This document shows positions 36,230-44,386 of a stretch of DNA of 44,552 bases, one piece after another. The stretch spans positions 1 to 44,552 of the forward strand of contig CAMAFR010000018.1 in the NCBI GenBank assembly GCA_945833835.1, given 5' to 3'. Under the pieces are notes generated by a model that saw only the letters and a list, made by a program, of their open reading frames with translations, had not been told where the DNA came from and did not search any database. The position numbers were made by a program, and so were the translations under genes. How positions within the stretch are numbered: the stretch's first letter is position 1; each line of letters opens with the position of its first letter. Source of the stretch: an uncultured Bacteroides sp. GTDB taxonomy: Bacteria; Bacteroidota; Bacteroidia; Bacteroidales; Bacteroidaceae.

Positions 36230-37821
36230 GCTGGTTCCTCCTGTGTTTTTTTGGCCGCGCGTGCGTGGCGGGCGGCGGTTTGGATACATTCTCGCCGGGG
36301 GATGATGACGCTGACCCCTTCGTAGGCGATTTCATCGCGGATGATGCGGGCAATGTCCGGGATGTTCTTGGGCAGCGGGGTGACCACATGCAGGTGGGCG
36401 GGGTCCATGCCGAGGCCCAGGCAGATGGCCTCGTACTTGTTGAGCCCTGCGCTGTCTTGTCCGCCGGTCATGCCGGTCGTGAGGTTGTCACTGATGATGA
36501 CCGTGATGGGGGTGTTCTCGTTGATGGCGTCGAGCAGCCCCGTCATGCCGCTGTGCGTGAAGGTAGAGTCGCCGATGACCGCGATAGACGGACGCAGGCC
36601 GGCATCGGCCGCTCCTTTGGCCATGGTGATAGAGGCCCCCATGTCCACACAGCTGGCCAGTGCCTTGAAGGGAGGCAGCGCGCCGAGGGTATAGCAGCCG
36701 ATGTCGCCGAAGACCCGGGCCTCGGGATATTCGTCGATGATGCGGACCAACGCTCCGTAGACGTCACGGTGTCCGCATCCCTGGCACAGTTGGGGTGGCC
36801 TGCCTGCCAGATGGTGGGCGGCTGCATGGCCGGCAGCCGACGGACGGCCCACCGCTGCACCTACCGTGTCGGGGGTCAGCTCGCCGGTACGGGGCAGGTC
36901 GCCGCTCAGCCGTCCCTTTACCGGATAGTCCGCTCCCAGCAGGGCCTTGATGTCCTGCTCCACCACCGGTTGCCCGTCCTCCACCACCAGGATGGCCTCG
37001 CTTTCGGCGGCCAGCCGGCGGATGTCCGCTGCGGGCAGCGGGTATTGGCTGATTTTTAGTAAGTTCCCCGTGTCGCCGAGGGCCTCTTTGACATAGTTGT
37101 ATCCGATGCCGCAGGCAATGATGCCCAGCCGTGCGTCGTTGCGCTCCCACCGGTTGAAGGCCGATGTGGCCGCCGCCTGCTCCATCAGCGGCTGTTTCTC
37201 TAATAGGGCCGCATATTTCCGGCGGGCGATGCCGGGGAGCAGTACCCACTGGTCGGTAGAGGGGGTCATGGCGTTTTCAGGTCTAGCCTCGCCGGTCTCG
37301 ACAGCCGCACGGCTGTGTGCCAGGCGGGTGACGATGCGCAGGAGGACCGGCTCCTTCAAGGCCTCGCTCAGGTCGAACGCTTGGGCCATCATGTCGTAGG
37401 CCTCTTGTTGGTTGGAAGGCTCGAATATAGGGATCAGCGCGAACTTTCCGTAGAAACGGCTGTCTTGTTCGTTCTGGCTGGAGTGCATGGAGGGGTCATC
37501 AGCCGCCAGCACCACCAGTCCGCCGTTCACTCCGGTGATGGCGCTGTTCACAAAGGCGTCGGCACAGACGTTCATGCCCACGTGCTTCATGCAGACCAAG
37601 GCCCGTTTGCCGGCGTAAGACATGCCGAGGGCGGCCTCCATGGCCGTCTTCTCGTTGGTGCACCAGCGTGAATGGATACGGCGTTCCTTAGCCAGCGGCG
37701 AATGCTGTATGAATTCGGTAATTTCGGTAGACGGCGTGCCCGGGTAGGCATATACCCCCGAGAGCCCGGCGTGCAGGGCTCCCAAGGCCACGGCCTCGTC
37801 TCCTAAAAGAAGTTGTTTCAT
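36226..37821 (-). CDS. iorA: Indolepyruvate ferredoxin oxidoreductase alpha subunit, no ferredoxin domain
   Basis: A 531-residue thiamine-diphosphate enzyme and first gene of the operon. The pyrimidine-binding domain holds YPGTPSTEI and NEKTAMEAALGMSYAG; the pyrophosphate domain holds CQGCGHRDVY (C346, C349), GDIGCYTLG and GDSTFTHSG (G417) with VIISDN downstream. Many IorA proteins carry a C-terminal 2[4Fe-4S] ferredoxin segment; here the chain ends RRECIQTAARHARAAKKTQEEPA with a single Cys, so that cluster is missing and an external ferredoxin must take the electrons. Confidence 0.94.
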   Translation of the reverse strand: MKQLLLGDEAVALGALHAGLSGVYAYPGTPSTEITEFIQHSPLAKERRIHSRWCTNEKTAMEAALGMSYAGKRALVCMKHVGMNVCADAFVNSAITGVNGGLVVLAADDPSMHSSQNEQDSRFYGKFALIPIFEPSNQQEAYDMMAQAFDLSEALKEPVLLRIVTRLAHSRAAVETGEARPENAMTPSTDQWVLLPGIARRKYAALLEKQPLMEQAAATSAFNRWERNDARLGIIACGIGYNYVKEALGDTGNLLKISQYPLPAADIRRLAAESEAILVVEDGQPVVEQDIKALLGADYPVKGRLSGDLPRTGELTPDTVGAAVGRPSAAGHAAAHHLAGRPPQLCQGCGHRDVYGALVRIIDEYPEARVFGDIGCYTLGALPPFKALASCVDMGASITMAKGAADAGLRPSIAVIGDSTFTHSGMTGLLDAINENTPITVIISDNLTTGMTGGQDSAGLNKYEAICLGLGMDPAHLHVVTPLPKNIPDIARIIRDEIAYEGVSVIIPRRECIQTAARHARAAKKTQEEPA

Positions 37822-38032
37822 GCGGTATATAGATTTAGTTATCCTTTTACGGTGATTTTATAGAGGGCGTAAAGTTAGACAATCTATTTGTAATTGAAAA
37901 TTTTTTGGGCAATTTTGCGGACCATTTGTCTTCCGTCGGTCTCCAGGCAGGGTGGAGCGTCAGCGGGTGCTGCGGGGGACAGGGGGCTTGCGATTAAAGC
38001 ACCGGGAGGATGACTTTTCCCGAAATTATCGT

Positions 38033-38101
38033 TATCTTTGCCGCAATGCAGGGGCGTGGCCCCGATGATAACACAGAAAGGACACGAATCATTAATGATT
38101 C
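38033..38101 (+). promoter_or_regulatory. susC promoter and 16-bp leader palindrome
   Basis: TATCTTTG at 38033-38040 is a full -7 match 77 bp before the susC ATG. In the leader, GAATCATTAATGATTC at 38086-38101 is a perfect 16-bp palindrome, and GGGGCGTGGCCCC at 38051-38063 is a small GC hairpin. The palindrome, 16 bp before the ATG, could be an operator or an RNA structure. The stretch 37822-38032 upstream holds the iorA promoter region and nothing else I can recognise. Confidence 0.6.
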
Positions 38102-38117
38102 ATAAACACAATTCATA

Positions 38118-41100
38118 ATGTTAAAACAGACTTTATTGCTCACCTGCCTATGCGCTTCGGTAGCCATGGCGGACAACATCCAGAAGGTGAGCGGCATCGT
38201 AGTGGATGCAGATACTGGCGAACCGATCATCGGTGCCACGGTAATGGTAGCGAACACGACAATCGGCACAATTACCGATATGGACGGCCGTTTTCTGCTG
38301 ACCGATCTTCCCGTCTCGCTCACGGGAGATGAAGTGTTGGAAATCAGTTATGTGGGGATGACCACCGTGCGTGTGCCCCTTCAGAAAGGCGAGCTGCACA
38401 TCGCCTTGAAGGAAGACAGGCAGCAGCTGGAGGAGGTGGTGGTGACCGCCTTGGGCATCTCGCGTGACAAGAAGGCATTGGGCTATGCCATGACCGAGTT
38501 GGGAGGCGACGACATGCTGCATACGCGTGGCGGCATGAGCAACCCCGTGAATGCCTTGCAGGGCAAGGTGGCCGGCCTGCAGATCAGCAGCCTGGGCGGC
38601 TCGATGGGCGGCTCGTCGAAGATCCTGATACGGGGTGCCAGCTCTATTTCGGGCAACAACCAGCCGCTGTTTGTGATAGACGGCGTGCCTATCGAGGGGT
38701 CGGACTTTAACAAGGAGGGGATGGCCAACGGTTCCGGCGGTTACGACTACGGCAACCTGGTGCAGGACATCAATCCGGATGACATCGAGAGCCTCTCGGT
38801 GTTGAAAGGTGCCAGTGCCTCTGCCCTCTATGGCTCACGCGCCAACAATGGCGTGATTCTGATCACCACCAAGAAAGGCCGGAAAGAAGAGGGGCTGGGC
38901 GTTTCCTTCAGCTCGTCGGTCACCTTTGAGGTCATCAGCAAATTGCCGAAGTTCCAGACCCTCTATGGAGGAGGCAGCAATCCGGATGGCTTCCAAACGC
39001 AGACCATCAACGGCAAGTCCTACCAGGTGCCCGAGTATGGCGCCGATGAAAGCTGGGGCCCTCGTCTGGACGGACAGGAGGTACTCTCGTGGTATGACCT
39101 GGCCCGGTGGGAAGCGGGCGGAAAGGTAGGCGACCCGACCACCTCCTCGTGGCAGGCCCCCCGGCAAGGCATACGGGATTTTTACGAAACGGGCCTTTCC
39201 TTCACCAACAACCTGGCCTTCTCACGTGCCAATGAGCTGCAGGCGTTGCGTGTCTCTTATACCAACACAGAGACCAAAGGCACCCTGCCCGGCAGCCATC
39301 TGCACAAGAACCAGCTGAACATGAGCGGCTCGCTGAAGAGCAATGACAAGAAGTTCGAAGTGTTCAGCAACATTACCTATACCAACCAGCGGGGCAAGGG
39401 GCGCGACGGCACCGGCTATGATGAGCGCAACGTGTTCATGGCCCTCTCGCAATGGTGGCAGCGGCAGTTGGACTTCGGAGAGCTGAAGTCGCTCTATCAG
39501 ATGCCGGACGGGTCGCAGGCCACCTGGAACCGCACTTCGTATGCGTCGGCCAACCCCGCCTATCACGACAACCCCTATTGGACGCGCTACATGAACTACG
39601 AGACCGACTCGCGCAACCGCGTCTATGGCAATGTCGGCCTCTCCTACCAACTCTTCCCGTGGCTGAAGGCGCAATACAAGACCAACCTGGACTTTTTTGT
39701 CGACAAGCAGCAGGAGCGCATTGCGGTGGGCTCCAATGACGTGTCCAGCTACAGCGAGGTGTCACGGCAGCAGTATGAGCTGAACCACGAGTTCCTCTTG
39801 CTGCTCAACAAGCAGTGGGGCGACTGTTCGTTGAACGCCACCCTGGGCGCCAACTTCATGCACCGGCATTACGAATACTTGTCGGGCATGAGCAGCGGAG
39901 GTCTGGCCATCGCCGGTCTTTATAACCTGAAGAATTCTGTCGAGACCCCCATCTCGACCGATGAGCAGTCCCGCCGTTCCATCCGTTCCTTCTTCGGCAA
40001 CGTCAGTGTGGGCTGGAAGAGCCTGGTCTATCTGGAGGCGACCCTGCGCAACGACAAGTCGAGCACCCTGCCCCGGCACAACAATTCCTATGTGTATCCC
40101 TCGTTCACGGCCAGCTTCCTGTGGGGCGATCTGCTTCGGGAGCGGATGCCCTGGCTGACCTTCGGCAAGGTGCGTGCGGGCTGGGCCAAGGTGGGCAGCG
40201 ACACCGACCCCTATCGCCTCCTGACCACCTACCGGCAGTACACCAACATCGGCTCGGTGCCCGGCTACATCCAGCAGAGCGAGTTGGCCAATGCCCATCT
40301 GAAGCCCGAGTCCACCTACTCGTGGGAGCTGGGTCTGGAGGTGGCTTTCCTGAAGAACCGGCTGGGGTTCGACCTCACGTATTACAATAGCAGGACGCGG
40401 GACCAGATTGTGCCTTTCTCCGTCTCGGCCACTTCGGGCTATACGGGTGCGCTGGTCAATGCCGGTGTCATGACCAACCGGGGCGTGGAGTTCACGTTTC
40501 ATGCCACGCCCGTTTCCCTGCGGCAGTTCGAGTGGAACACGACGCTGACCCTCTCCTCCAACCGCAGCCAGGTGGAGAAGCTGATAGATGAGGTAGACTA
40601 CTACCGCATTGCCGCCGGGCGTGTCTTCGGTGAGATTGGCGCTTATGTGGGCCAGCGTTATGGGGTGATCATGGGCACGAACTACGTCTTCGACTCGGAA
40701 GGACGCCGGATGATTGATCCTGCGACGGGGCTGTACCGCATCTCCGATGGCGCCGAGAACCTGGGTTGCGTCTATCCGGACTTCACCGGCGGATGGAACA
40801 ACAGTTTCCGCTGGGGGCGGATGGATGCCTCGGTGCAGATAGATTTCCAGAAAGGCGGCCATTACCTGTCCTGCAGTTATATGTACGGGATGTACAGCGG
40901 GCTGCTGGAGGAGACAGCCGCCAACGGCGTGCGTGAGAACGGACTGCTGCTGGAAGGGGTGATTGACGAGAAGGGTACGCCCAACACCACGCGGACCAGT
41001 GCCTACAACTATTGCCGCGCGTTCTTCGACGGGCCTGTCGCGCAGTCGGTGCTGCGGACGGACTATGTGCGCCTGCGCGAGGTGTCTGTCGGCTACACTT

Positions 41101-41297
41101 TCCCACTGCCCGCCTCCTGTCCGCTGAAGCAGTTGCGGCTCTCGGCTTTCGGGCGTAACCTGGGCGTCTGGGGACCCGACACGAAGCACTACGATCCGGA
41201 GGTCGCGGTAATCAGTTCGGGCAATGTGCAGGGGCTGGAGAGCGGGGCTTCTCCCTCTACGGCCAATTTCGGGCTGACCCTGCAAGTGAAACTATGA
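38118..41297 (+). CDS. SusC/RagA-family TonB-linked outer-membrane transporter
   Basis: A 1059-residue barrel protein. After signal peptide MLKQTLLLTCLCASVAMA comes a carboxypeptidase-regulatory-like domain (SGIVVDADTGEPIIGATV...), the joint LEEVVVTALGISRDKKALGYA, a plug (NALQGKVAGLQI...LIRGASSISGNNQPLFVIDGV...VLKGASASALYGSRANNGVILITTKKG) and a C-terminal barrel ending LTLQVKL. It imports a substrate captured by the SusD partner just downstream, using TonB energy. Substrate unknown: no glycosidase, sulfatase or regulator adjoins the pair. Confidence 0.96.
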   Translation: MLKQTLLLTCLCASVAMADNIQKVSGIVVDADTGEPIIGATVMVANTTIGTITDMDGRFLLTDLPVSLTGDEVLEISYVGMTTVRVPLQKGELHIALKEDRQQLEEVVVTALGISRDKKALGYAMTELGGDDMLHTRGGMSNPVNALQGKVAGLQISSLGGSMGGSSKILIRGASSISGNNQPLFVIDGVPIEGSDFNKEGMANGSGGYDYGNLVQDINPDDIESLSVLKGASASALYGSRANNGVILITTKKGRKEEGLGVSFSSSVTFEVISKLPKFQTLYGGGSNPDGFQTQTINGKSYQVPEYGADESWGPRLDGQEVLSWYDLARWEAGGKVGDPTTSSWQAPRQGIRDFYETGLSFTNNLAFSRANELQALRVSYTNTETKGTLPGSHLHKNQLNMSGSLKSNDKKFEVFSNITYTNQRGKGRDGTGYDERNVFMALSQWWQRQLDFGELKSLYQMPDGSQATWNRTSYASANPAYHDNPYWTRYMNYETDSRNRVYGNVGLSYQLFPWLKAQYKTNLDFFVDKQQERIAVGSNDVSSYSEVSRQQYELNHEFLLLLNKQWGDCSLNATLGANFMHRHYEYLSGMSSGGLAIAGLYNLKNSVETPISTDEQSRRSIRSFFGNVSVGWKSLVYLEATLRNDKSSTLPRHNNSYVYPSFTASFLWGDLLRERMPWLTFGKVRAGWAKVGSDTDPYRLLTTYRQYTNIGSVPGYIQQSELANAHLKPESTYSWELGLEVAFLKNRLGFDLTYYNSRTRDQIVPFSVSATSGYTGALVNAGVMTNRGVEFTFHATPVSLRQFEWNTTLTLSSNRSQVEKLIDEVDYYRIAAGRVFGEIGAYVGQRYGVIMGTNYVFDSEGRRMIDPATGLYRISDGAENLGCVYPDFTGGWNNSFRWGRMDASVQIDFQKGGHYLSCSYMYGMYSGLLEETAANGVRENGLLLEGVIDEKGTPNTTRTSAYNYCRAFFDGPVAQSVLRTDYVRLREVSVGYTFPLPASCPLKQLRLSAFGRNLGVWGPDTKHYDPEVAVISSGNVQGLESGASPSTANFGLTLQVKL

Positions 41298-41332
41298 AAC
41301 AATGTGCATCTTAAATGAAAGGACAAAACAAT

Positions 41333-42922
41333 ATGAACAACAACTGGATATATAGAATGCTGGGTGGGTGGCTGCTGGGCCTTTGCCTCTGCCTCACCTC
41401 CTGCGAGGATTATGAGGCCATGAACGTGGACCCCGACAATCCGACCTCGGTGACCTCTCCGATGCTGATGAGCGGCACGGAGAAGCTGATTTTCGACTGC
41501 CTGACGGATGTGTATGCCGGAGGGCGTTTCCTCCGCTTCTTCCCCCAATACTGGGCCTCCCGCTCCTACCCGGAGGAGTCGCTCTATGCCTATCATCAGA
41601 CCGACATCAGCGACACGTTCAACAACCTGTATCTGGGTATCTCCAACCTGCAGCGGGTAATCAGTCTGAACACCGACCCGGCCACGGCGGCCGCCAATGC
41701 GGCCTATGGCGCAAACAGTAACCAGATAGCAGCCGCCACCATCTTGAAGGTATGGGTGATGGAAGTGATTACCGACCTATGGGGAGATGTGCCCTACCGG
41801 CAGGTGGCGCAGTTGGAGCAAGGAGGCTATTACACGCGCTATGACCGGCAGGAGGAGATTTACCAAGGCATGTTGCAGGAGTTGAAGGAGGCCGTGGCGA
41901 TGATCGACCCCACACAGCCGGCCTTTCCCTCGGGCAGTGATCGGATTTATGACGGCAATGCGTCCAAGTGGCGGCGGTTCGGCAACTCCCTGCGGTGCCG
42001 TCTGGCCATTCATCTCTCGAAAGTAGATCCCCATTGGAAAGACTATATAGCCGAGGCGGTGGCGGATGGCGTGTTCGAGAGCATTGATGACAACGCCTTT
42101 TTCGCTTTCTCGGCTTCCGGGTCAGAATATTGCGGCTTCTACAAGAGCTTCTTTGTGCGCAACCGTAATGACTTCACCCTGTCGCGTCCCTTTGCGCTGT
42201 TGTTGCTGGGACAGAGTGACGCCTTGAATGGCAAGCGACATCCTTGGGAGGGTGTGGAAGACCCCCGTCTTTCCATCTACACTACAGCGAACGACGGCGT
42301 TTATAAAGGGATGGGTTATGGCTTGCCTGCCGATAAGATTGCCCTCGCGCGCGAGGGGACCCCTGACTGGTCGGTCCATTCTCCTTTCTTCCTGGCCAAG
42401 GATTTCTCGTTCCCCTTGATGAGCTATGCCGAGCTGCAATTCATCCTCAGCGAGTACAAAGGGTTCTCGGAGGAAGAGTACCGGCAGGGGGTACGTGCCT
42501 CCATCCGTTCGTGGGCCATCCGCACCATGACCGATCTGTCCGAGGAGCAGGTGTATTCCTATATCGACAAGGTGTCTGAACGGGTGGATGCCGAGACCGT
42601 CGCCACACAGAAGTTCATCGACCTGTACCTGAACGGGATGGAGGGGTGGAACGAGTTTCGCCGTACGGGCTATCCCACCTTGGTGCTCCGTCCGGGCGAA
42701 ATCAGTGACCGGGTGAATGGTGAGGATATACGTTTCGTGCCTTTGGTGGAAGTGAAGAACGATGTCATCTCGCGCATCGGGTATCCGGACAGTGAGAGTA
42801 CGCTGAACGCCGAGCATTGGAAAGAGGCCGTCTCACGGCTGCAAGACGGTACGGACAACTATTACTCCCGTATGTATTGGGACGCCCGAAAGACATCGTA
42901 CGATCATCCGGCGAACCGATAG
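41333..42922 (+). CDS. SusD/RagB-family lipoprotein (SusD-like_2 type)
   Basis: A 529-residue surface lipoprotein from MNNNWIYRMLGG; ATG 41315 is an alternative six codons upstream. The lipobox is LTSC with Cys24, followed by EDYE, the acidic pattern of surface-exposed lipoproteins. NVDPDNPTSVTSPMLMSGTEKLIF and the TPR-like helices thereafter, with ILSEYKGF and LYLNGMEGWNEFRRTGYP near the C-terminus, match the SusD-like_2 branch. It forms the lid of the SusC transporter. The gap after susC is 35 bp. Confidence 0.93.
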   Translation: MNNNWIYRMLGGWLLGLCLCLTSCEDYEAMNVDPDNPTSVTSPMLMSGTEKLIFDCLTDVYAGGRFLRFFPQYWASRSYPEESLYAYHQTDISDTFNNLYLGISNLQRVISLNTDPATAAANAAYGANSNQIAAATILKVWVMEVITDLWGDVPYRQVAQLEQGGYYTRYDRQEEIYQGMLQELKEAVAMIDPTQPAFPSGSDRIYDGNASKWRRFGNSLRCRLAIHLSKVDPHWKDYIAEAVADGVFESIDDNAFFAFSASGSEYCGFYKSFFVRNRNDFTLSRPFALLLLGQSDALNGKRHPWEGVEDPRLSIYTTANDGVYKGMGYGLPADKIALAREGTPDWSVHSPFFLAKDFSFPLMSYAELQFILSEYKGFSEEEYRQGVRASIRSWAIRTMTDLSEEQVYSYIDKVSERVDAETVATQKFIDLYLNGMEGWNEFRRTGYPTLVLRPGEISDRVNGEDIRFVPLVEVKNDVISRIGYPDSESTLNAEHWKEAVSRLQDGTDNYYSRMYWDARKTSYDHPANR

Positions 42923-42939
42923 CCATATAGCATGGCGAT

Positions 42940-43023
42940 AAGATGAATAACCTTGCGCCACTAAGATTAATAACCTTAAAGGCGCAAGGTTATTAATCTT
43001 AGTGGCGCAAGGTTATTAATCTT
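42940..43023. repeat. 32-bp perfect inverted repeat made of tandem units
   Basis: Arms 42946-42977 and 42986-43017 are exact complements with an 8-nt loop. The 20-mer GGCGCAAGGTTATTAATCTT occurs twice as a direct repeat (42981-43000 and 43004-43023); the left half contains the inverted counterpart at 42940-42959 with one mismatch. It lies between the convergent susD and adenosine deaminase genes and can act as a terminator in both directions. The remainder of 42923-43067 shows nothing else. Confidence 0.8.
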
Positions 43024-43067
43024 GTTCACGGTGCGACAGCCTTCCCGCCGAGGGGGAGCTACGGTCA

Positions 43068-44162
43068 TTACAGCGGGTAGGCACTCTCCATCTCGGCCTG
43101 CAGTTCCTGTTTCAGCTCGGGGGAGGCGAACGAGGCGGTCACCGAGTTGAGCATCAGTCGGCGCACTTCCGCTTTGGTCAGCCCGAAGGCCTGGATGACC
43201 TTCTCCCATTCTTTCTGGAGGGTGGTGCCTTCTATCGAGGGGTCATCGGTGTTGATGGTGAACATGATGCCTGCGTCCAAGAACTTCCGGATGGGCAGTT
43301 GGTCAATGGAGGGGGCGATGCACGTCTGCACGTTGCTGGTGGGGCACTGTGCGAGCGGCAGTTGGTGCTTTGCCAGATAGTCCATCAGCTGGGGGTCCTC
43401 GATGCTGCGGGTGCCATGACCGATGCGTTGCGCTCCCATCTCAATGGCTTTCCACACACTGGCCGGGCCGTCGGCTTCGCCGGAATGGAGGGTATAGGGT
43501 ACGCCTTCCTGTCGGGCCAGTGCGAATACGTCGGCATAGTCCGCATTGGGAAAGAGGGCCTCGGCACCGGCCAGGTCGGCGGCACACACGCCTTGTCCCA
43601 GGTATTTTTTGGTCAGTCGGATGGTTTCGGCATTGGTAGCATAATCATCCCCACGCATACAGCACAGAATCAGGTTGGCCCGGAAGGAGCTTTGTCTCAT
43701 CCCTTCGATGGCCGCCTTCACGGCATCTTCTTGGGTCATCCCTTTATCGCACGACTTGGAGGGGGCAAAGCGTATTTCCGCATAAATCAACCCCTGTCCG
43801 CGCAGTTCTTCGCAGAGGTTGTAGGTCGCCGTGCGCAGTCCTTCGGTCGTTTGAATCAGCGAGCAGGGGAAGGCGAACTTCTCCAGAAACTCGTTCAGGT
43901 CCTTGCAGTCGTCGGATACCTGCATCAGTGTTTTCAGTTCCTCGTCCGTGTCCGGAATGGTGATTCCTTGCATCTGGGCCAGCTGGCGGGCCGATGTGAG
44001 AGAGATGGCTCCGTCCAGATGCAGGTGCAGGTCGATGGTCTTGGTGACAGTGACCGGTGCTTCTTCAGGGGGGGTGTCGTGGTCGGAGCAATTGGTGATG
44101 CCGAGCAGCAGGATGCCGAGCAGCAGGATGCCGAGCAGCAGGCTTTTCATGAATGAGGTCAT
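43068..44162 (-). CDS. Adenosine deaminase family protein with export signal
   Basis: A 364-residue metal-dependent deaminase. Zinc ligands H46 and H48 lie in DLHLHLDGAI; YTLHSGEADG has the third His and catalytic Glu, IGHGTRS the conserved His, and TINTDDPS the last Asp ligand. This matches adenosine deaminase; adenine or aminodeoxyfutalosine deaminases are related alternatives. Unusually it begins with a hydrophobic leader of LLLGI repeats ending ITNC, Cys25, then SDHD, suggesting a lipoprotein outside the inner membrane, although Asn before Cys is not a textbook lipobox. M5 is a possible start. Confidence 0.87.
   Translation of the reverse strand: MTSFMKSLLLGILLLGILLLGITNCSDHDTPPEEAPVTVTKTIDLHLHLDGAISLTSARQLAQMQGITIPDTDEELKTLMQVSDDCKDLNEFLEKFAFPCSLIQTTEGLRTATYNLCEELRGQGLIYAEIRFAPSKSCDKGMTQEDAVKAAIEGMRQSSFRANLILCCMRGDDYATNAETIRLTKKYLGQGVCAADLAGAEALFPNADYADVFALARQEGVPYTLHSGEADGPASVWKAIEMGAQRIGHGTRSIEDPQLMDYLAKHQLPLAQCPTSNVQTCIAPSIDQLPIRKFLDAGIMFTINTDDPSIEGTTLQKEWEKVIQAFGLTKAEVRRLMLNSVTASFASPELKQELQAEMESAYPL
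44097..44141. repeat. 15-bp tandem triplication inside a signal-peptide coding region
   Basis: GATGCCGAGCAGCAG occurs three times exactly (44097-44111, 44112-44126, 44127-44141). On the coding strand it gives LLLGI repeats in the leader of the adenosine deaminase. Because the unit is five codons long, gain or loss keeps the frame. Confidence 0.95.
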
Positions 44163-44243
44163 AATGGTAGGTGTTTGTTATTAGTAAAGTGTTTGCTTCT
44201 CTGCTGCAAAATAAGCGAAAACAGCGCACTTATGCAAGGGGGT

Positions 44244-44386
44244 GCCTCTAATGATCCTCTAATATGCCTCCCAAATGCCTCCCAAGTGCCTCTAATGTTT
44301 CTCTAATCCGGAATTAGAGAATGATTAGAGAACGATTAGAGGATGATTAGAGAATGATTAGAGCTTGGTGGGAGGCACAGCGGAGG
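44244..44386. repeat. Array of thirteen 11-bp units in inverted halves
   Basis: Six units on the plus strand (GCCTCTAATGA, TCCTCTAATAT, GCCTCCCAAAT, GCCTCCCAAGT, GCCTCTAATGT, TTCTCTAATCC) are followed without a break by seven on the opposite strand (44310-44386; GGAATTAGAGA, ATGATTAGAGA, ACGATTAGAGG, ATGATTAGAGA, ATGATTAGAGC, then two diverged). The pitch is exactly 11 bp throughout and orientation flips at 44309/44310. It lies in the 390-bp region upstream of the adenosine deaminase gene. Not coding: 11 is not a multiple of 3. Confidence 0.9.

Noticed and set aside
38118..42922. A complete polysaccharide utilization locus
   Set aside because: Only the SusC/SusD pair is present; no glycosidase, lyase, sulfatase or dedicated regulator is adjacent. 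The GH97 gene is 23 kb away and has its own context.
44244..44386. CRISPR array
   Set aside because: The units are 11 bp with no spacers of about 30 bp, orientation flips in the middle, and no cas gene is in the window.
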